46,512 nt of DNA from an uncultured Clostridium sp. (GCA_934755305.1 CAKVLD010000020.1:1-46512); one strand, 5' to 3'; counted from the first letter of the stretch, positions 35,501 through 44,032 are shown. The notes: generated from the letters alone by a model not told the origin. A program made the numbers and translations.

Positions 35501-36095
35501 TGCTATGCGAGATTTAGAAATCAGAGGTGCTGGGAATATGATGGGCTCATCACAACATGGGCACATGGCTACAGTAGGATACGATTTATACTGCAGAATG
35601 CTTGAAGATACAGTTAAGCTTATAAAAGGTGATATTGATAAAGAACCAATAGACACTACTGTAGATTTAAAAGTAGATGCTTATATACCTTCTTCATATA
35701 TAGAAGATGAAATGCAAAAGATAGAGGTGTATAAGAAGATTGCTGCTATAGAAAGCATAGAAGAGTACAATGATATAAAAGAAGAACTTGAAGATAGGTA
35801 TTCTGAAATTCCAGAGCCCGTATTTAATCTAATGGATATTGCTTATATTAAAAGTAGAGCTAAACTTATATTTATAGAGGAAATAAAGGAAGTTAATAAT
35901 TATATAATATTTAAGTTTGCAAAAGATGATGATTCTTATAAAGAGGCATTTAAGAAGATGCTTAAAGATTATAAAAATAATATCTTGTTGAAGTTTGGAG
36001 AAGAACCATCCTTTATCTTTAAACCAACTGATCAGAAAAAAGAAGAAATGCTTAAATTTTTCAAAGAGATGTTGGAAAATTTAATGAAAAAATAG
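32592..36095 (+). CDS. mfd: Transcription-repair coupling factor Mfd
   Basis: ATP-dependent translocase of 1167 residues that pushes stalled RNA polymerase off damaged DNA and recruits UvrA. A UvrB-like N-terminal region is followed by the RNA-polymerase interaction domain (LKPGDYVVHANHGIGVYKGIK), then the RecG-like helicase: Walker A GDVGYGKTEVALRAA, Walker B-like IVDEEQRFG, TLSATPIPRTLHMSL, and QLRGRVGRS. A C-terminal TRCF domain ends the chain. I favour ATG 32592, preceded by AAGGATGGTG; an in-frame ATG at 32580 lies inside that ribosome site. It ends before the first prsA promoter. Confidence 0.97.
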   Translation: MRLKGLMEPLINSEKFTYLKRYVEEGKKPVEIEGLSESAKAYFINSVYENFDKPVVVITNSDMEAKNLYEDLNLYTTNVFYFPVKEVVFYNVDAISGDLRWARLKVINEILQKKKNIVVTSIEAFATQYTPKKLFKDHKINLKIGKEVDFKELSQLLIEGGYERVDMVEGKGEFSLRGGLLDVFPADSTYPYRVELFGDTIDSIRSFNTESQRSIDKVKSIKIFPAKEIIVDDEIIKEALSSIEAELKETLASNRNKDRAEKLTDVINNNIEMLRETHYFETIDSYLPLIYKSSETFFDYLNDYVFILDDKVRSLGKLDSTYTEFNENYGIFLERGDILPSQGKLLLEKESLLSILEEKIDINLESISKNSDFLKPFHKFEINGTTLSNYQGQLDLLIDDILEKKNQGYKTVILSGTRARGQRLVETLRDRGIESSYKENIDEIALGEVVITFGNLLKGFECEELKICVISDKEVFGEAKRKLKKTKKKTKGVSKIKSFTDLKPGDYVVHANHGIGVYKGIKQIEVGGSKRDYLDIVYDKGDKLYVPVDQLDLVQKYIGSEGKSPKVNKLGGAEWQKAKAKVKKSINEIAQDLVKLYATRSTMKGFKFSKDTQWQRQFEDEFPFEETPDQLTSIEEIKADMESDKSMDRLLCGDVGYGKTEVALRAAFKCVMDGKQVALLVPTTILAEQHYKNLKKRFSDFPVSIEMISRFRTAKEQKATLQAVKEGNVDILVGTHRLVSKDIQFKDLGLLIVDEEQRFGVAQKEKIKNLKKNVDVLTLSATPIPRTLHMSLTGVRDISVIETPPEERYPIQTYVVEQNDQLIRDAIIREISRGGQVYFVYNRVENIQEIASYIQNLVPEAKVGIAHGQMTEKQLEKEVLDFMNNEFNVLVCTTIIETGIDIQNVNTIIVYNADKMGLSQLYQLRGRVGRSNRIAYAYLLYTKDKVLTEVAEKRLKALKDFTELGSGFKIAMRDLEIRGAGNMMGSSQHGHMATVGYDLYCRMLEDTVKLIKGDIDKEPIDTTVDLKVDAYIPSSYIEDEMQKIEVYKKIAAIESIEEYNDIKEELEDRYSEIPEPVFNLMDIAYIKSRAKLIFIEEIKEVNNYIIFKFAKDDDSYKEAFKKMLKDYKNNILLKFGEEPSFIFKPTDQKKEEMLKFFKEMLENLMKK

Positions 36096-36104
36096 TAATT
36101 ATAA

Positions 36105-36133
36105 TTGAATATAAAAATTAATGTTGCTATACT
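36105..36133 (+). promoter_or_regulatory. Promoter of prsA copy 1
   Basis: TTGAAT (36105-36110), a 17-nt spacer, and TATACT (36128-36133) with an extended TGC before the -10. It has the same plan as the promoters of the next two prsA genes and leaves a leader of about 60 nt. Confidence 0.68.
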
Positions 36134-36200
36134 GATTGTAGAACAAAAGAGAATATAAATTTAATAAACTTAAGATTAATAGAAAAGTGAGGGAATTACT

Positions 36201-37244
36201 TTGAAGAGAATTAAGAAGTACGTAACAATGGCTTTAGCGGGGGTTATGTTATTTGCACTTACAGGATGTAACATGATTGAAAGAACAGAAGAGTCAAAGG
36301 GAAAAACTGTTTTAGCTAAAGTTGGGGATACTAAAATAACAAGAAGCGATGTAGATGAAAGGCTAACTGCATACTTAGATCAATATCGTGAACAATATGG
36401 TGATGATTTTGAATCTAATTCATCATTAACAGAAGCTTTAAAGACTTTAAGAACTAGACAACTAGAAGCTTTAGTTGATGAAGAAGTTCTAATGCAAAGC
36501 AAAGAAGAATTTGGAGTTAATCCAACAGATGAAGAAGTTCAAACTCAAGTAGATGAAAGAATAAATTATTATAAAGAAATGTTAGGTTCAGATGAACAAT
36601 ATGTTAGTTTTATAGAATCTTATGGATACACAGAAGAATCTTTTATTGAATATCTTAAAAAGCAAGTAGTATTAGGTATGGTAGTAGATGCTATGGTAGC
36701 TGATGTAGAAGTGACAGATGAAGAAATTGAAACATATTATAATGAAAATATAGATAACTATAAAACAAAAGCTGGAGCTCATGTAACTCATCTTTTATTC
36801 CAACCAGAAAAAGATGATAATGGAAATGTAGTTGAAGGTGGAGATGAAGCAGCTCTTGCTTTAGCAGAAAATGCAAGACAATTAGCATTGTCAGGAAAGT
36901 CGTTAAAAGAAATATCTGAAAGCAGCGAATTTGCAGATAAGAGTAAATATGAAGATTTAGACTATGTGACTTTTGAAAATAGTGGAATGGTTCAAGAATT
37001 TGAAGATGCATTTAAGGTATTACCAGTAAATCAAGTATCTGAAATTGTAAAAACAAGCTATGGATATCATATAATAGTTAATACAGAAGTTAAGTCAGAA
37101 GATGTGGTTCAACCTTTAGATGAAACTTTAAAAGAAACTATAAAGAGTACTTTATTAACAAAAAAACAAGAAGAACAATATGAAACTAAATTAGAAGATG
37201 CTAAGAAAAATTTAAAAGTAAAAACATACGAAAATAAGTTATAA
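36201..37244 (+). CDS. prsA: PrsA-type foldase lipoprotein, copy 1
   Basis: Peptidyl-prolyl isomerase of 347 residues acting outside the membrane to fold exported proteins. The lipoprotein signal ends at the lipobox LTGC (Cys 23). A SurA-like N-terminal domain with a KVGDTKITRSDV opening follows, then the parvulin domain around residues 190-300 (HVTHLLFQPEKDDNG, FENSGMVQEFEDAFKVLP, GYHIIVN). The start is TTG 36201 behind GTGAGGGA, the same arrangement as in its two paralogs. It has its own promoter and terminator. Next to mfd and spoVT is the usual clostridial place for one prsA; three copies here is unusual. Confidence 0.93.
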   Translation: MKRIKKYVTMALAGVMLFALTGCNMIERTEESKGKTVLAKVGDTKITRSDVDERLTAYLDQYREQYGDDFESNSSLTEALKTLRTRQLEALVDEEVLMQSKEEFGVNPTDEEVQTQVDERINYYKEMLGSDEQYVSFIESYGYTEESFIEYLKKQVVLGMVVDAMVADVEVTDEEIETYYNENIDNYKTKAGAHVTHLLFQPEKDDNGNVVEGGDEAALALAENARQLALSGKSLKEISESSEFADKSKYEDLDYVTFENSGMVQEFEDAFKVLPVNQVSEIVKTSYGYHIIVNTEVKSEDVVQPLDETLKETIKSTLLTKKQEEQYETKLEDAKKNLKVKTYENKL

Positions 37245-37250
37245 TTTTTA

Positions 37251-37287
37251 AGAAGACATTACATAGGGGAGTAATGTCTTCTTTTTG
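37251..37287 (+). terminator. Terminator of prsA copy 1
   Basis: AGAAGACATTAC (37251-37262) pairs with GTAATGTCTTCT (37271-37282), followed by T residues. Confidence 0.85.
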
Positions 37288-37289
37288 TT

Positions 37290-37401
37290 TTTTGAATGGC
37301 TAAAAAAGTGACTTCAGTGAAGATGCGTTAAATTAAAAAATATAATTGCTATTAAAAATGTGCTTCAAAGTAATAAAAGCGTGGCGAAGCCACTTTTTTA
37401 T
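37290..37401 (+). repeat. 112-nt non-coding element, copy 2
   Basis: Second copy of the element at 28524-28635: the same TTTTGAATGGCTAAAAAA, GTGACTTCAGT and AAAAGCGTGGCGAAGCCAC ends with T-run, but a different centre. It lies between the terminator of prsA copy 1 and the promoter of copy 2, so it is not needed to express either. Its 5' part can also form the small hairpin CTTC-AGT-GAAG. Confidence 0.7.
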
Positions 37402-37473
37402 GCAGACTTTTGTAAAGTTAAAGAAAATACGACAAATTCACTGGAAAAAACATATACAATAGTAAGTAAAAGT

Positions 37474-37502
37474 TTGAAATGTGTAATTATTCTTGGTATA
37501 CT
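37474..37502 (+). promoter_or_regulatory. Promoter of prsA copy 2
   Basis: TTGAAA (37474-37479), a 17-nt spacer and TATACT (37497-37502) preceded by TGG (extended -10). The bases after the -10 (AATTGTAT) resemble those at the same place in copies 1 and 3. Confidence 0.7.
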
Positions 37503-37565
37503 AATTGTATATGGTTAATTGTGTCGTTAATATCTATAAAAAAATTAAAAAGTGAGGGAATAAAG

Positions 37566-38612
37566 TTGGGAAAGAGAGTTAAAAAGTATGTAACAATGGC
37601 ATTAGCTGGTATTATGACATTATCAATTGCAGGGTGTGATCTTGTAGAAAGAACAGAAGAGTCAAAGGGGAAAACAGTTCTGGCTAAGATTGGTAAGAAA
37701 AAAATAACTAAGGACGATCTAGATAAGGAAATACAAACATATTTAGATCAATACAAGGAACAATATGGGGATGATTTTGAAACAAATGAAAGCCTAAAAG
37801 ACACTTTAAAAACTATGAGACAACAAAAATTAGATCAATTAGTTACGAATGAAGTGTTAATGCAAAATAAGGACAAGTTAGGTGTTAATCCAACAGATGA
37901 AGAACTTCAAAGTGAATTAGATGAAAGAATTTCTTATTATAAAGATTCTTGTGGTTCAGATGATGAGTACAAAGAATTTTTAAAATCTTATGGATATGAT
38001 GAAGATAGTTTTGCAGAGATGATGAAAGAAGGTATAGTTCTAGAAAAAATTTATGAAGCTATGTTTAGTGATTTAGAAGTTTCAGATGAAGAAATTGAAA
38101 CATATTACAATGATAATAAAGATCAATATGTATCTAAACCAGGAGCAGATGTAACACATCTTTTATTTCAACCAGAAAAAGATGAACAAGGAAATGTAGT
38201 AGCTGGCGGAGATGAAGCAGCTAAAGCTTTAGCTGATAAGGCCAGAGAACAAGCTTTATCAGGAACTTCATTAAAAGATTTAGCTATGTCTGATGAATTT
38301 AAGGATAGATGTAAATATGAAGATTTAGGGCGTGTAGACTTTGAAAATAGCGGAATGGTACAAGAATTTGAGGATGCATTTAAAGTATTACCAGCAAATC
38401 AAGTATCAGAAGTAGTAAAAACAAGTTTTGGATATCATATAATAATAAACACTAATGTTTATACAACAGAAGAAACAAAAGAATTAAATGATGATTTAAA
38501 AGAAGAAATAAAGAGTACACTTTTAAATCAAAAAGAACAAGATGAATTTGATACAAGATTGCAAAAAATGAAGGATGAAATTGGAGTAGAAGTTTACGAA
38601 GATAGACTATAA
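37566..38612 (+). CDS. prsA: PrsA-type foldase lipoprotein, copy 2
   Basis: Foldase lipoprotein of 348 residues. The signal ends at IAGC (Cys 23), then RTEESKGKTVLAKIG as in the other two copies, a SurA-like region, and the parvulin domain (about 190-300, DVTHLLFQPEKDEQGN). I use TTG 37566 behind GTGAGGGA; the open frame extends upstream to 37479, but that part overlaps the promoter and lacks a ribosome site. Its parvulin domain is closer to copy 3 than to copy 1 (both have SKPGADVTH and DEQGNVVAGG), suggesting that the 2/3 duplication is the more recent. Confidence 0.92.
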   Translation: MGKRVKKYVTMALAGIMTLSIAGCDLVERTEESKGKTVLAKIGKKKITKDDLDKEIQTYLDQYKEQYGDDFETNESLKDTLKTMRQQKLDQLVTNEVLMQNKDKLGVNPTDEELQSELDERISYYKDSCGSDDEYKEFLKSYGYDEDSFAEMMKEGIVLEKIYEAMFSDLEVSDEEIETYYNDNKDQYVSKPGADVTHLLFQPEKDEQGNVVAGGDEAAKALADKAREQALSGTSLKDLAMSDEFKDRCKYEDLGRVDFENSGMVQEFEDAFKVLPANQVSEVVKTSFGYHIIINTNVYTTEETKELNDDLKEEIKSTLLNQKEQDEFDTRLQKMKDEIGVEVYEDRL

Positions 38613-38618
38613 TTATGA

Positions 38619-38662
38619 AATATCTATAAATTTATTTTATATATAATAAATTTGTAGATATT
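38619..38662 (+). terminator. Possible terminator after prsA copy 2
   Basis: A 16-nt arm at 38619-38634 pairs with 38647-38662 with one G-T pair. There is no clear T-run after it, so termination would be weak. Confidence 0.4.
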
Positions 38663-38717
38663 CTATTAGTTTGTAAAGAAATTAATGTAAAAATAGATAA
38701 AAAAATCAATAAAAGGT

Positions 38718-38755
38718 TTGAGTTATACTATTAGTATTGATATACTAATAGTATA
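38718..38755 (+). promoter_or_regulatory. Promoter of prsA copy 3, overlapped by a palindrome
   Basis: TTGAGT (38718-38723), a 17-nt spacer and TATACT (38741-38746) with TGA before the -10. A perfect 14-bp inverted repeat, TATACTATTAGTAT (38724-38737) with ATACTAATAGTATA (38742-38755), covers the spacer and -10. It could be an operator. Confidence 0.62.
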
Positions 38756-38811
38756 TCGTTTAAGGTATTGTTTATAGTTTATAAAAATACAAGAAAAGTG
38801 AGGGAGCAAAA

Positions 38812-39858
38812 TTGAGAAAAAGAATAGGAAAATACATAACAATGGGACTAGCAGGTGTTATGTTATTATCATGTGCAGGTTGCAACATGGTAGAAAGAAC
38901 AGAAGAGTCTAAGGGAAAAACAGTATTAGCTAAAATCGGGGACAAAAAAATAACAAAAGATGATGTAGATGAAGCTTTAAAGAGTTATTTGGATCAATAC
39001 AAACAACAATATGGAGATGATTTTGAATCTAATGAAAGCTTAAAAGATACATTAAAGAATATGAGAAAACAAGAACTTCAAATGTTAGTTGAAAATGAAG
39101 TATTAAAGCAAAGTAAAGATGATTTAGGTGTTAATCCAACTGATGAAGAAATTCAAAAAGAAGTAGATGAAAAGCTAGATCAATGTAAGCAATCATTCTC
39201 TACTGATGATGAGTATAAAACTGCATTAGAACAAGCTGGATATACTGAAGATAGTTTTGTTGATATGTTAAAGGAAAGATGTTTAATCAATAAGATTATA
39301 GAAGCTATGTTTAGTGACTTAGAAGTTACTGATGATGAAATAGAAACATACTATAATGATAATAAAGATCAATATATATCTAAACCAGGAGCAGATGTAA
39401 CACATCTTTTATTCCAACCAGAAAAAGATGAACAAGGAAATGTAGTAGCTGGTGGTGAAGAAGCAGCTAAAGCTTTAGCTGATAAAGCGAGAGAAAAAGC
39501 AGTTGCAGGAACTTCATTAAAAGATTTATCTACAAGTGATGAATTTAAAGATAAATGTAAGTATGAAGAATTAGGACGTGTAGCTTTTGAAAACAGTGGA
39601 ATGGTACAAGAATTTGAAGATGCATTTAAAGTATTACCAGCAAATCAAGTATCAGAAGTAGTTAAAACAAGCTTTGGATATCATATTATTTACAATACAG
39701 CAGTATATCAAACAGAAGAGCAACAACCTTTAGATGATAAATTAAAGGAAGATATTAAGTCTACGTTATTAAATCAAAAGCAACAAGAAGAATATGATTC
39801 AAAAATTGAAGAATTGAAAGAAAAAGTAAAAGCTAAGGTTTATGAAGATAGATTATAA
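38812..39858 (+). CDS. prsA: PrsA-type foldase lipoprotein, copy 3
   Basis: Foldase lipoprotein of 348 residues. The signal ends at CAGC, with an extra Cys three residues before the lipobox Cys. Identical blocks RTEESKGKTVLAK and FENSGMVQEFEDAFKVLP are shared with both neighbours. The N-terminal, non-parvulin part differs most between copies (for example EKLDQCKQSFSTDDEYKTAL here), which is where client binding is thought to occur. It starts at TTG 38812 behind GTGAGGGA. It has its own promoter and ends at a strong terminator. Confidence 0.93.
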   Translation: MRKRIGKYITMGLAGVMLLSCAGCNMVERTEESKGKTVLAKIGDKKITKDDVDEALKSYLDQYKQQYGDDFESNESLKDTLKNMRKQELQMLVENEVLKQSKDDLGVNPTDEEIQKEVDEKLDQCKQSFSTDDEYKTALEQAGYTEDSFVDMLKERCLINKIIEAMFSDLEVTDDEIETYYNDNKDQYISKPGADVTHLLFQPEKDEQGNVVAGGEEAAKALADKAREKAVAGTSLKDLSTSDEFKDKCKYEELGRVAFENSGMVQEFEDAFKVLPANQVSEVVKTSFGYHIIYNTAVYQTEEQQPLDDKLKEDIKSTLLNQKQQEEYDSKIEELKEKVKAKVYEDRL

Positions 39859-39870
39859 GATGCTTTAATA

Positions 39871-39910
39871 AAAACTACTATGAAACAGAATGTTTCATAG
39901 TAGTTTTTTT
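39871..39910 (+). terminator. Terminator of prsA copy 3
   Basis: A 16-bp perfect stem (39871-39886 with 39892-39907) with loop AGAAT, followed by T residues. The gap from here to spoVT (39911-40157) contains no gene that I can see; the expected sigma-G promoter was not clear. Confidence 0.88.
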
Positions 39911-40157
39911 ACGCTTAGAAAAGATGCTGAATAGAGCTTTTTGTACCTAAAATGTTTAAGAGCAAAAGTAATTATAGGTTATGGCAAAAACCAAAATCAC
40001 TATGATATGGTTAAAAATAAGAGAGGAAAGGTGTACCAAGGAAAAAATATTAATAAATAGCTATAAATAATGGATATAAGTGTATAAAATTTCTATTAAG
40101 TCAAATAATAATATTGCTACAAATTAAATAGTTACTCGAGGAGGGAAAAATTTAACT

Positions 40158-40712
40158 ATGAAGGCAACAGGAATTGTAAGACGTATTGATGATTTAGGAA
40201 GAGTTGTTATACCAAAAGAAATTAGAAGAACATTAAGAATAAGAGAGGGAGATCCATTAGAAATTTTTACTGATAGGGAAGGTGGAGTAATTTTAAAAAA
40301 ATATTCTCCAATAGGTGAACTTACAGATTTTTCTAGAGAGTACGCAGAAAGCTTACAACAAGCTATAGGACATATAGTTTTAATAGCTGATAAAGATGCA
40401 TTTATATCTGTTAGTGGAGCACCAAAAAAAGATTATGTAGAAAGAAAAATAAGCTCTGAATTAGAAGATGTTATGGATTCTAGAAAGACAATTATATTAG
40501 GAGAAGATAGTAAAGTAATTCCATTACATAATGATGAAGATGATGCAGAAGAAAAATATACTTCGCAAGTAATATCACCTATAATTGCAGAAGGTGATTC
40601 AATTGGTGCAGTTATAATAATGTCAAAGGAAGCTGGAGAAAAATTAGGAGAACTTGAATTGAAATTAGCAGAAACAGCTTCTGGATTCTTGGGAAGACAA
40701 ATGGAGCAATAA
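40158..40712 (+). CDS. spoVT: Stage V sporulation regulator SpoVT
   Basis: Transcription factor of 184 residues that tunes late forespore (sigma-G) genes. The N-terminal AbrB-type swapped-hairpin DNA-binding domain is MKATGIVRRIDDLGRVVIPKEIRRTLRIREGDPLEIF. The C-terminal GAF-like domain (about 55-180) would bind a small effector. ATG 40158 follows GAGGAGGG. It is the usual neighbour of prsA and spoVB in clostridia. Confidence 0.96.
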   Translation: MKATGIVRRIDDLGRVVIPKEIRRTLRIREGDPLEIFTDREGGVILKKYSPIGELTDFSREYAESLQQAIGHIVLIADKDAFISVSGAPKKDYVERKISSELEDVMDSRKTIILGEDSKVIPLHNDEDDAEEKYTSQVISPIIAEGDSIGAVIIMSKEAGEKLGELELKLAETASGFLGRQMEQ

Positions 40713-40804
40713 AAATATAAAAATGAATTTAATATGAAAAAGGTAATAATACCTCTAAACTTACAATAAGAATAATTAGTAACATAATAGTTTGGAGGTA
40801 TTTT

Positions 40805-42346
40805 ATGAAAAAGCAATCCTTAATAAAAGGTAGTTTAATATTAGGAATAGCAGGAATATTAACTAGGTTTTTGGGGCTATTCTTTAGATGGCCTCTAATA
40901 ATGTTGATAGGAGATGAAGGAGTGGGATATTATCAAATGTCTTATCCTCTATATATGTTTTTTGTTGCTATGGCATCAGGTATACCAGTAGCTATGTCTA
41001 AGATGATATCGGAAAGTAACGCTATAGGAGATATAGAGGGAAGTTTTCAAGTAGTAAAGGAATCTACTATTCTTATGGCAGTTGTTGGGACAGGCACATC
41101 TTTTATATTATTTTTCTTTTCACAATCGATAATAAAATTTTTACAATGGGATCCTAGATCGTACTATTCTCTTATTGGTATTTCATTTGCTCCGTTTATT
41201 ATTTCAATAATGACTGTTTATAGAGGATTTTTTCAAGGATTTCAGAACATGACACCTTCGGCTATATCTCAAATATTAGAACAAATAGGAAGAGTAGTAG
41301 TTGGAGTAGGTCTTGCAATATTATTTTTAAATAAAGGAATAGAGTATTCAGCAGGAGGAGCAGCTTTTGGAGCAGCAGCAGGAGGAGTAATAGGATGTTG
41401 TTATTTATCTGGTAGATATCATAAGATAAAGAAAAGTTATGGAATAAAAAAGATAAAAACTAACCCTGATATATTAAATAAATTACTAGTTATAGCAATT
41501 CCTATTTCTTTAGGAGCAACTGTAAGCACAATAATGAGTTTGATTGATTCAGCATTAGTTCCTCAAAAATTATTGCAAGCAGGATTTAGTAATAAGCAAG
41601 CGACTGTACTTTATGCTCAACTTACAGGTAAAGCTTCTGTAATTGTTAATATACCTCTTACTCTTTCGGTGGCCCTATGTACTTCTTTGATTCCTATAAT
41701 CGCAGAAAATTTTGTGCTTAAAAAGGAAAAAGAAGTAGAAAGTAAAATTGATTTAGCATTGAAGTTATCAGCATTAATAGGAATGCCTTGTTTATTTGGA
41801 TTGTTTTTTATGGCAGGTCCTATAATGAAGTTTATTTTTCCGGGTAGGTCAGAAGGAATAGAAATTTTAAAATATTTGTCTTTATCCGTTCCTTTTATAA
41901 TTATTACCCAAACAAGTACATCTATATTACAAGGAATAGGTAGTTATATAATACCTGTAATTAATTTGTTTATAGGTTGTATAGTTAAAGTTATATTAAC
42001 TATGGTTTTAGTGCCTATGAGAGACTTTAATATATATGGAGCAGTAGCAGCGAGTATAGGAGCCTATGTTGTAGCAACGATTCTTAATGTAATTGCTATG
42101 AAAGCAAAGTTAAAAGTAAGATTAAACTTATATAAAAATTTTATAAAACCAGCATGTGCAGCAAGCGTTATGATGCTTGTAGTTTTGATAATTTATAATG
42201 TTATGTATAGTCTGACTCTTAGTAACAGTATATCTTGTTTATTGTCAATAGGGATAGGTGCTATAATATATGCAATAGGTATAATTTTACTTAAGGTGTT
42301 TAGCGTGCAAGATATAAAAGATAAACTTAATAGAAATAATATATAA
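40805..42346 (+). CDS. spoVB: MurJ/SpoVB-family flippase
   Basis: Membrane protein of 513 residues with about fourteen helices, of the MOP superfamily polysaccharide/lipid II flippase group. It opens KGSLILGIAGILTRFLGLFFRWPL and has YPLYMFFVAMASGIPVAMSKMI. SpoVB is needed for spore cortex peptidoglycan, and relatives (MurJ/YtgP) flip lipid II. Its position between spoVT and mazG favours SpoVB. ATG 40805 follows TTTGGAGG. The mazG gene starts 15 nt after its stop. Confidence 0.9.
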   Translation: MKKQSLIKGSLILGIAGILTRFLGLFFRWPLIMLIGDEGVGYYQMSYPLYMFFVAMASGIPVAMSKMISESNAIGDIEGSFQVVKESTILMAVVGTGTSFILFFFSQSIIKFLQWDPRSYYSLIGISFAPFIISIMTVYRGFFQGFQNMTPSAISQILEQIGRVVVGVGLAILFLNKGIEYSAGGAAFGAAAGGVIGCCYLSGRYHKIKKSYGIKKIKTNPDILNKLLVIAIPISLGATVSTIMSLIDSALVPQKLLQAGFSNKQATVLYAQLTGKASVIVNIPLTLSVALCTSLIPIIAENFVLKKEKEVESKIDLALKLSALIGMPCLFGLFFMAGPIMKFIFPGRSEGIEILKYLSLSVPFIIITQTSTSILQGIGSYIIPVINLFIGCIVKVILTMVLVPMRDFNIYGAVAASIGAYVVATILNVIAMKAKLKVRLNLYKNFIKPACAASVMMLVVLIIYNVMYSLTLSNSISCLLSIGIGAIIYAIGIILLKVFSVQDIKDKLNRNNI

Positions 42347-42361
42347 TAAGGAGGAAAGGCT

Positions 42362-43813
42362 TTGATAAAAATAGTAGGTCTTGGGCCAGGAAGTATAGAT
42401 TCTTTAACTTTAGGAGCTATAAATGAGTTAAAAGGAAATAGTAAATTAATATTAAGGACAAATCAACATCCAATTGTAGAGTATTTGGTAAAAGAAAAAA
42501 TCCAATTTGAAAGTTATGATTACATTTATGAAGAGAGATTAAACTTCGATGATATATATAATGAAATTGCTAAAAGTTTAATAGATAAATATTTAGAATT
42601 TGGTGAAATAATATATGCAGTGCCAGGAAATCCTTTAGAGTCAGAAAAGTCTGTAATAAATTTAATTAAGATATGTAAAGATAAGGATATACCTTACAAG
42701 ATAATACCTGCGGTAAGTTTTTTAGATGAGATAATAAGGTGTTTAGAAATAGATCCAACAGATGGTATACAAATAATAGATGCCTTTGATGTAGGTGAGC
42801 AAGTATTTAATAAGAGATCAAGTGTTATTATTACACAATTATATAATAATTTAATAGCATCTGAAGCAAAGATTAAGCTATTAGAATACTATGATGATGA
42901 AACGGAAGTTTTTTATTGTAAGGGCATAGGAATAGAAGGGAAAGAAGATATAAGAAAAATATTTTTGTATGAAATTGATATGCAAGAAGATTTGGATTAT
43001 TTTACGTTTTTGTATATTCCTAAAAATAATAAAGTAAAAAAGGATATACATGATTTAATAGATATAGTTGATCTATTAAGAAGCGAAAATGGGTGTCCTT
43101 GGGATAGGGAACAAAATCATAGTTCTATAAAGAGAGCAATTATAGAAGAGAGTTACGAAGTTTGTGATGCTATAGAAACTAATGATGTTGATGCATTAAT
43201 TGAAGAGCTTGGAGATGTACTTTTACAAGTTGTATTCCATACATCTTTAGGAAAAGATGAAGGCTCATTTAATATGAGTGATGTAATTGAAGGCATTTGT
43301 AATAAAATGATATATAGACATCCTCATGTGTTTGGCAAGACAAATGTCAATAATGTAGATGAAGTTTTAGTTAATTGGGATGAACTTAAAAAGAAAGAAA
43401 AAAATTTTGATACATTTACAGATGAGTTACAAGGAATAGCTAAAGCTTTACCAGCATTGATTAGAGCGAATAAGATACAAAAGAAAGCAAAAAGGGTTGG
43501 ATTTGACTGGGATAATATTGAAGAACCAATAAAAAAGGTAAAAGAAGAATTAAATGAAGTAATAGATGTATATAAATCAGAAAATAAGGCAAGGATAACA
43601 GAAGAGATAGGTGATTTGATATTTTCGTGCGTTAATGTCAGTAGGTTTTTAAAGGTTGATGCAGAAGAAGCTTTAAATAAAACAATAGATAAATTCATAA
43701 AAAGATTCAGCTATATTGAAGGAAAAGCGAAAGAAAAAGGAAAGAAATTAGAAGATATGGTGCTTAATGATATGGATAAACTGTGGAATGAGGCAAAAAA
43801 AATAGAAAAATAA
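42362..43813 (+). CDS. mazG: YabN: tetrapyrrole methylase-like / MazG nucleotide pyrophosphohydrolase
   Basis: Two-domain protein of 483 residues. The N-terminal 220 residues resemble SAM-dependent tetrapyrrole methylases (IVGLGPGSIDSLTLGA, YAVPGNPLESEKS). The C-terminal part has the tandem MazG fold: NGCPWDREQNHSSIKRAIIEESYEVCDAIE with the metal-binding EExxE, then ELGDVLLQVVFHT, and a second EEIGDLIFSCVN. It hydrolyses NTPs (house-cleaning); the methylase half has no known role. It starts at TTG 42362 behind AAGGAGG. Confidence 0.93.
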   Translation: MIKIVGLGPGSIDSLTLGAINELKGNSKLILRTNQHPIVEYLVKEKIQFESYDYIYEERLNFDDIYNEIAKSLIDKYLEFGEIIYAVPGNPLESEKSVINLIKICKDKDIPYKIIPAVSFLDEIIRCLEIDPTDGIQIIDAFDVGEQVFNKRSSVIITQLYNNLIASEAKIKLLEYYDDETEVFYCKGIGIEGKEDIRKIFLYEIDMQEDLDYFTFLYIPKNNKVKKDIHDLIDIVDLLRSENGCPWDREQNHSSIKRAIIEESYEVCDAIETNDVDALIEELGDVLLQVVFHTSLGKDEGSFNMSDVIEGICNKMIYRHPHVFGKTNVNNVDEVLVNWDELKKKEKNFDTFTDELQGIAKALPALIRANKIQKKAKRVGFDWDNIEEPIKKVKEELNEVIDVYKSENKARITEEIGDLIFSCVNVSRFLKVDAEEALNKTIDKFIKRFSYIEGKAKEKGKKLEDMVLNDMDKLWNEAKKIEK

Positions 43814-43940
43814 CTTATATTAATAGAAGGAATTTTATTTTTTGTGGAGAATAATATAGTTTATCAGTTACTATGCTATTTTAAGTATAAATAATATATT
43901 TAAATTATATTTAAAAATATTATAAATGTGTATAGACTAC

Positions 43941-43969
43941 TTGAAAAAGAGGTTATATAATAAGATAAT
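43941..43969 (+). promoter_or_regulatory. Promoter of hup
   Basis: TTGAAA (43941-43946), a 17-nt spacer, and GATAAT (43964-43969), about 63 nt before the HU start. Confidence 0.6.
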
Positions 43970-44032
43970 GTAAGTATGGTACATAAGCACAGTTATATAA
44001 AAGGTTAACTGGATTTTAAGGAGGATGTAATC

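Noticed and set aside
40081..40110. Sigma-G promoter of spoVT
   Set aside because: TGTATA and CAAATAAT are present, but the spacing (15 nt) and the -10 match are poor.
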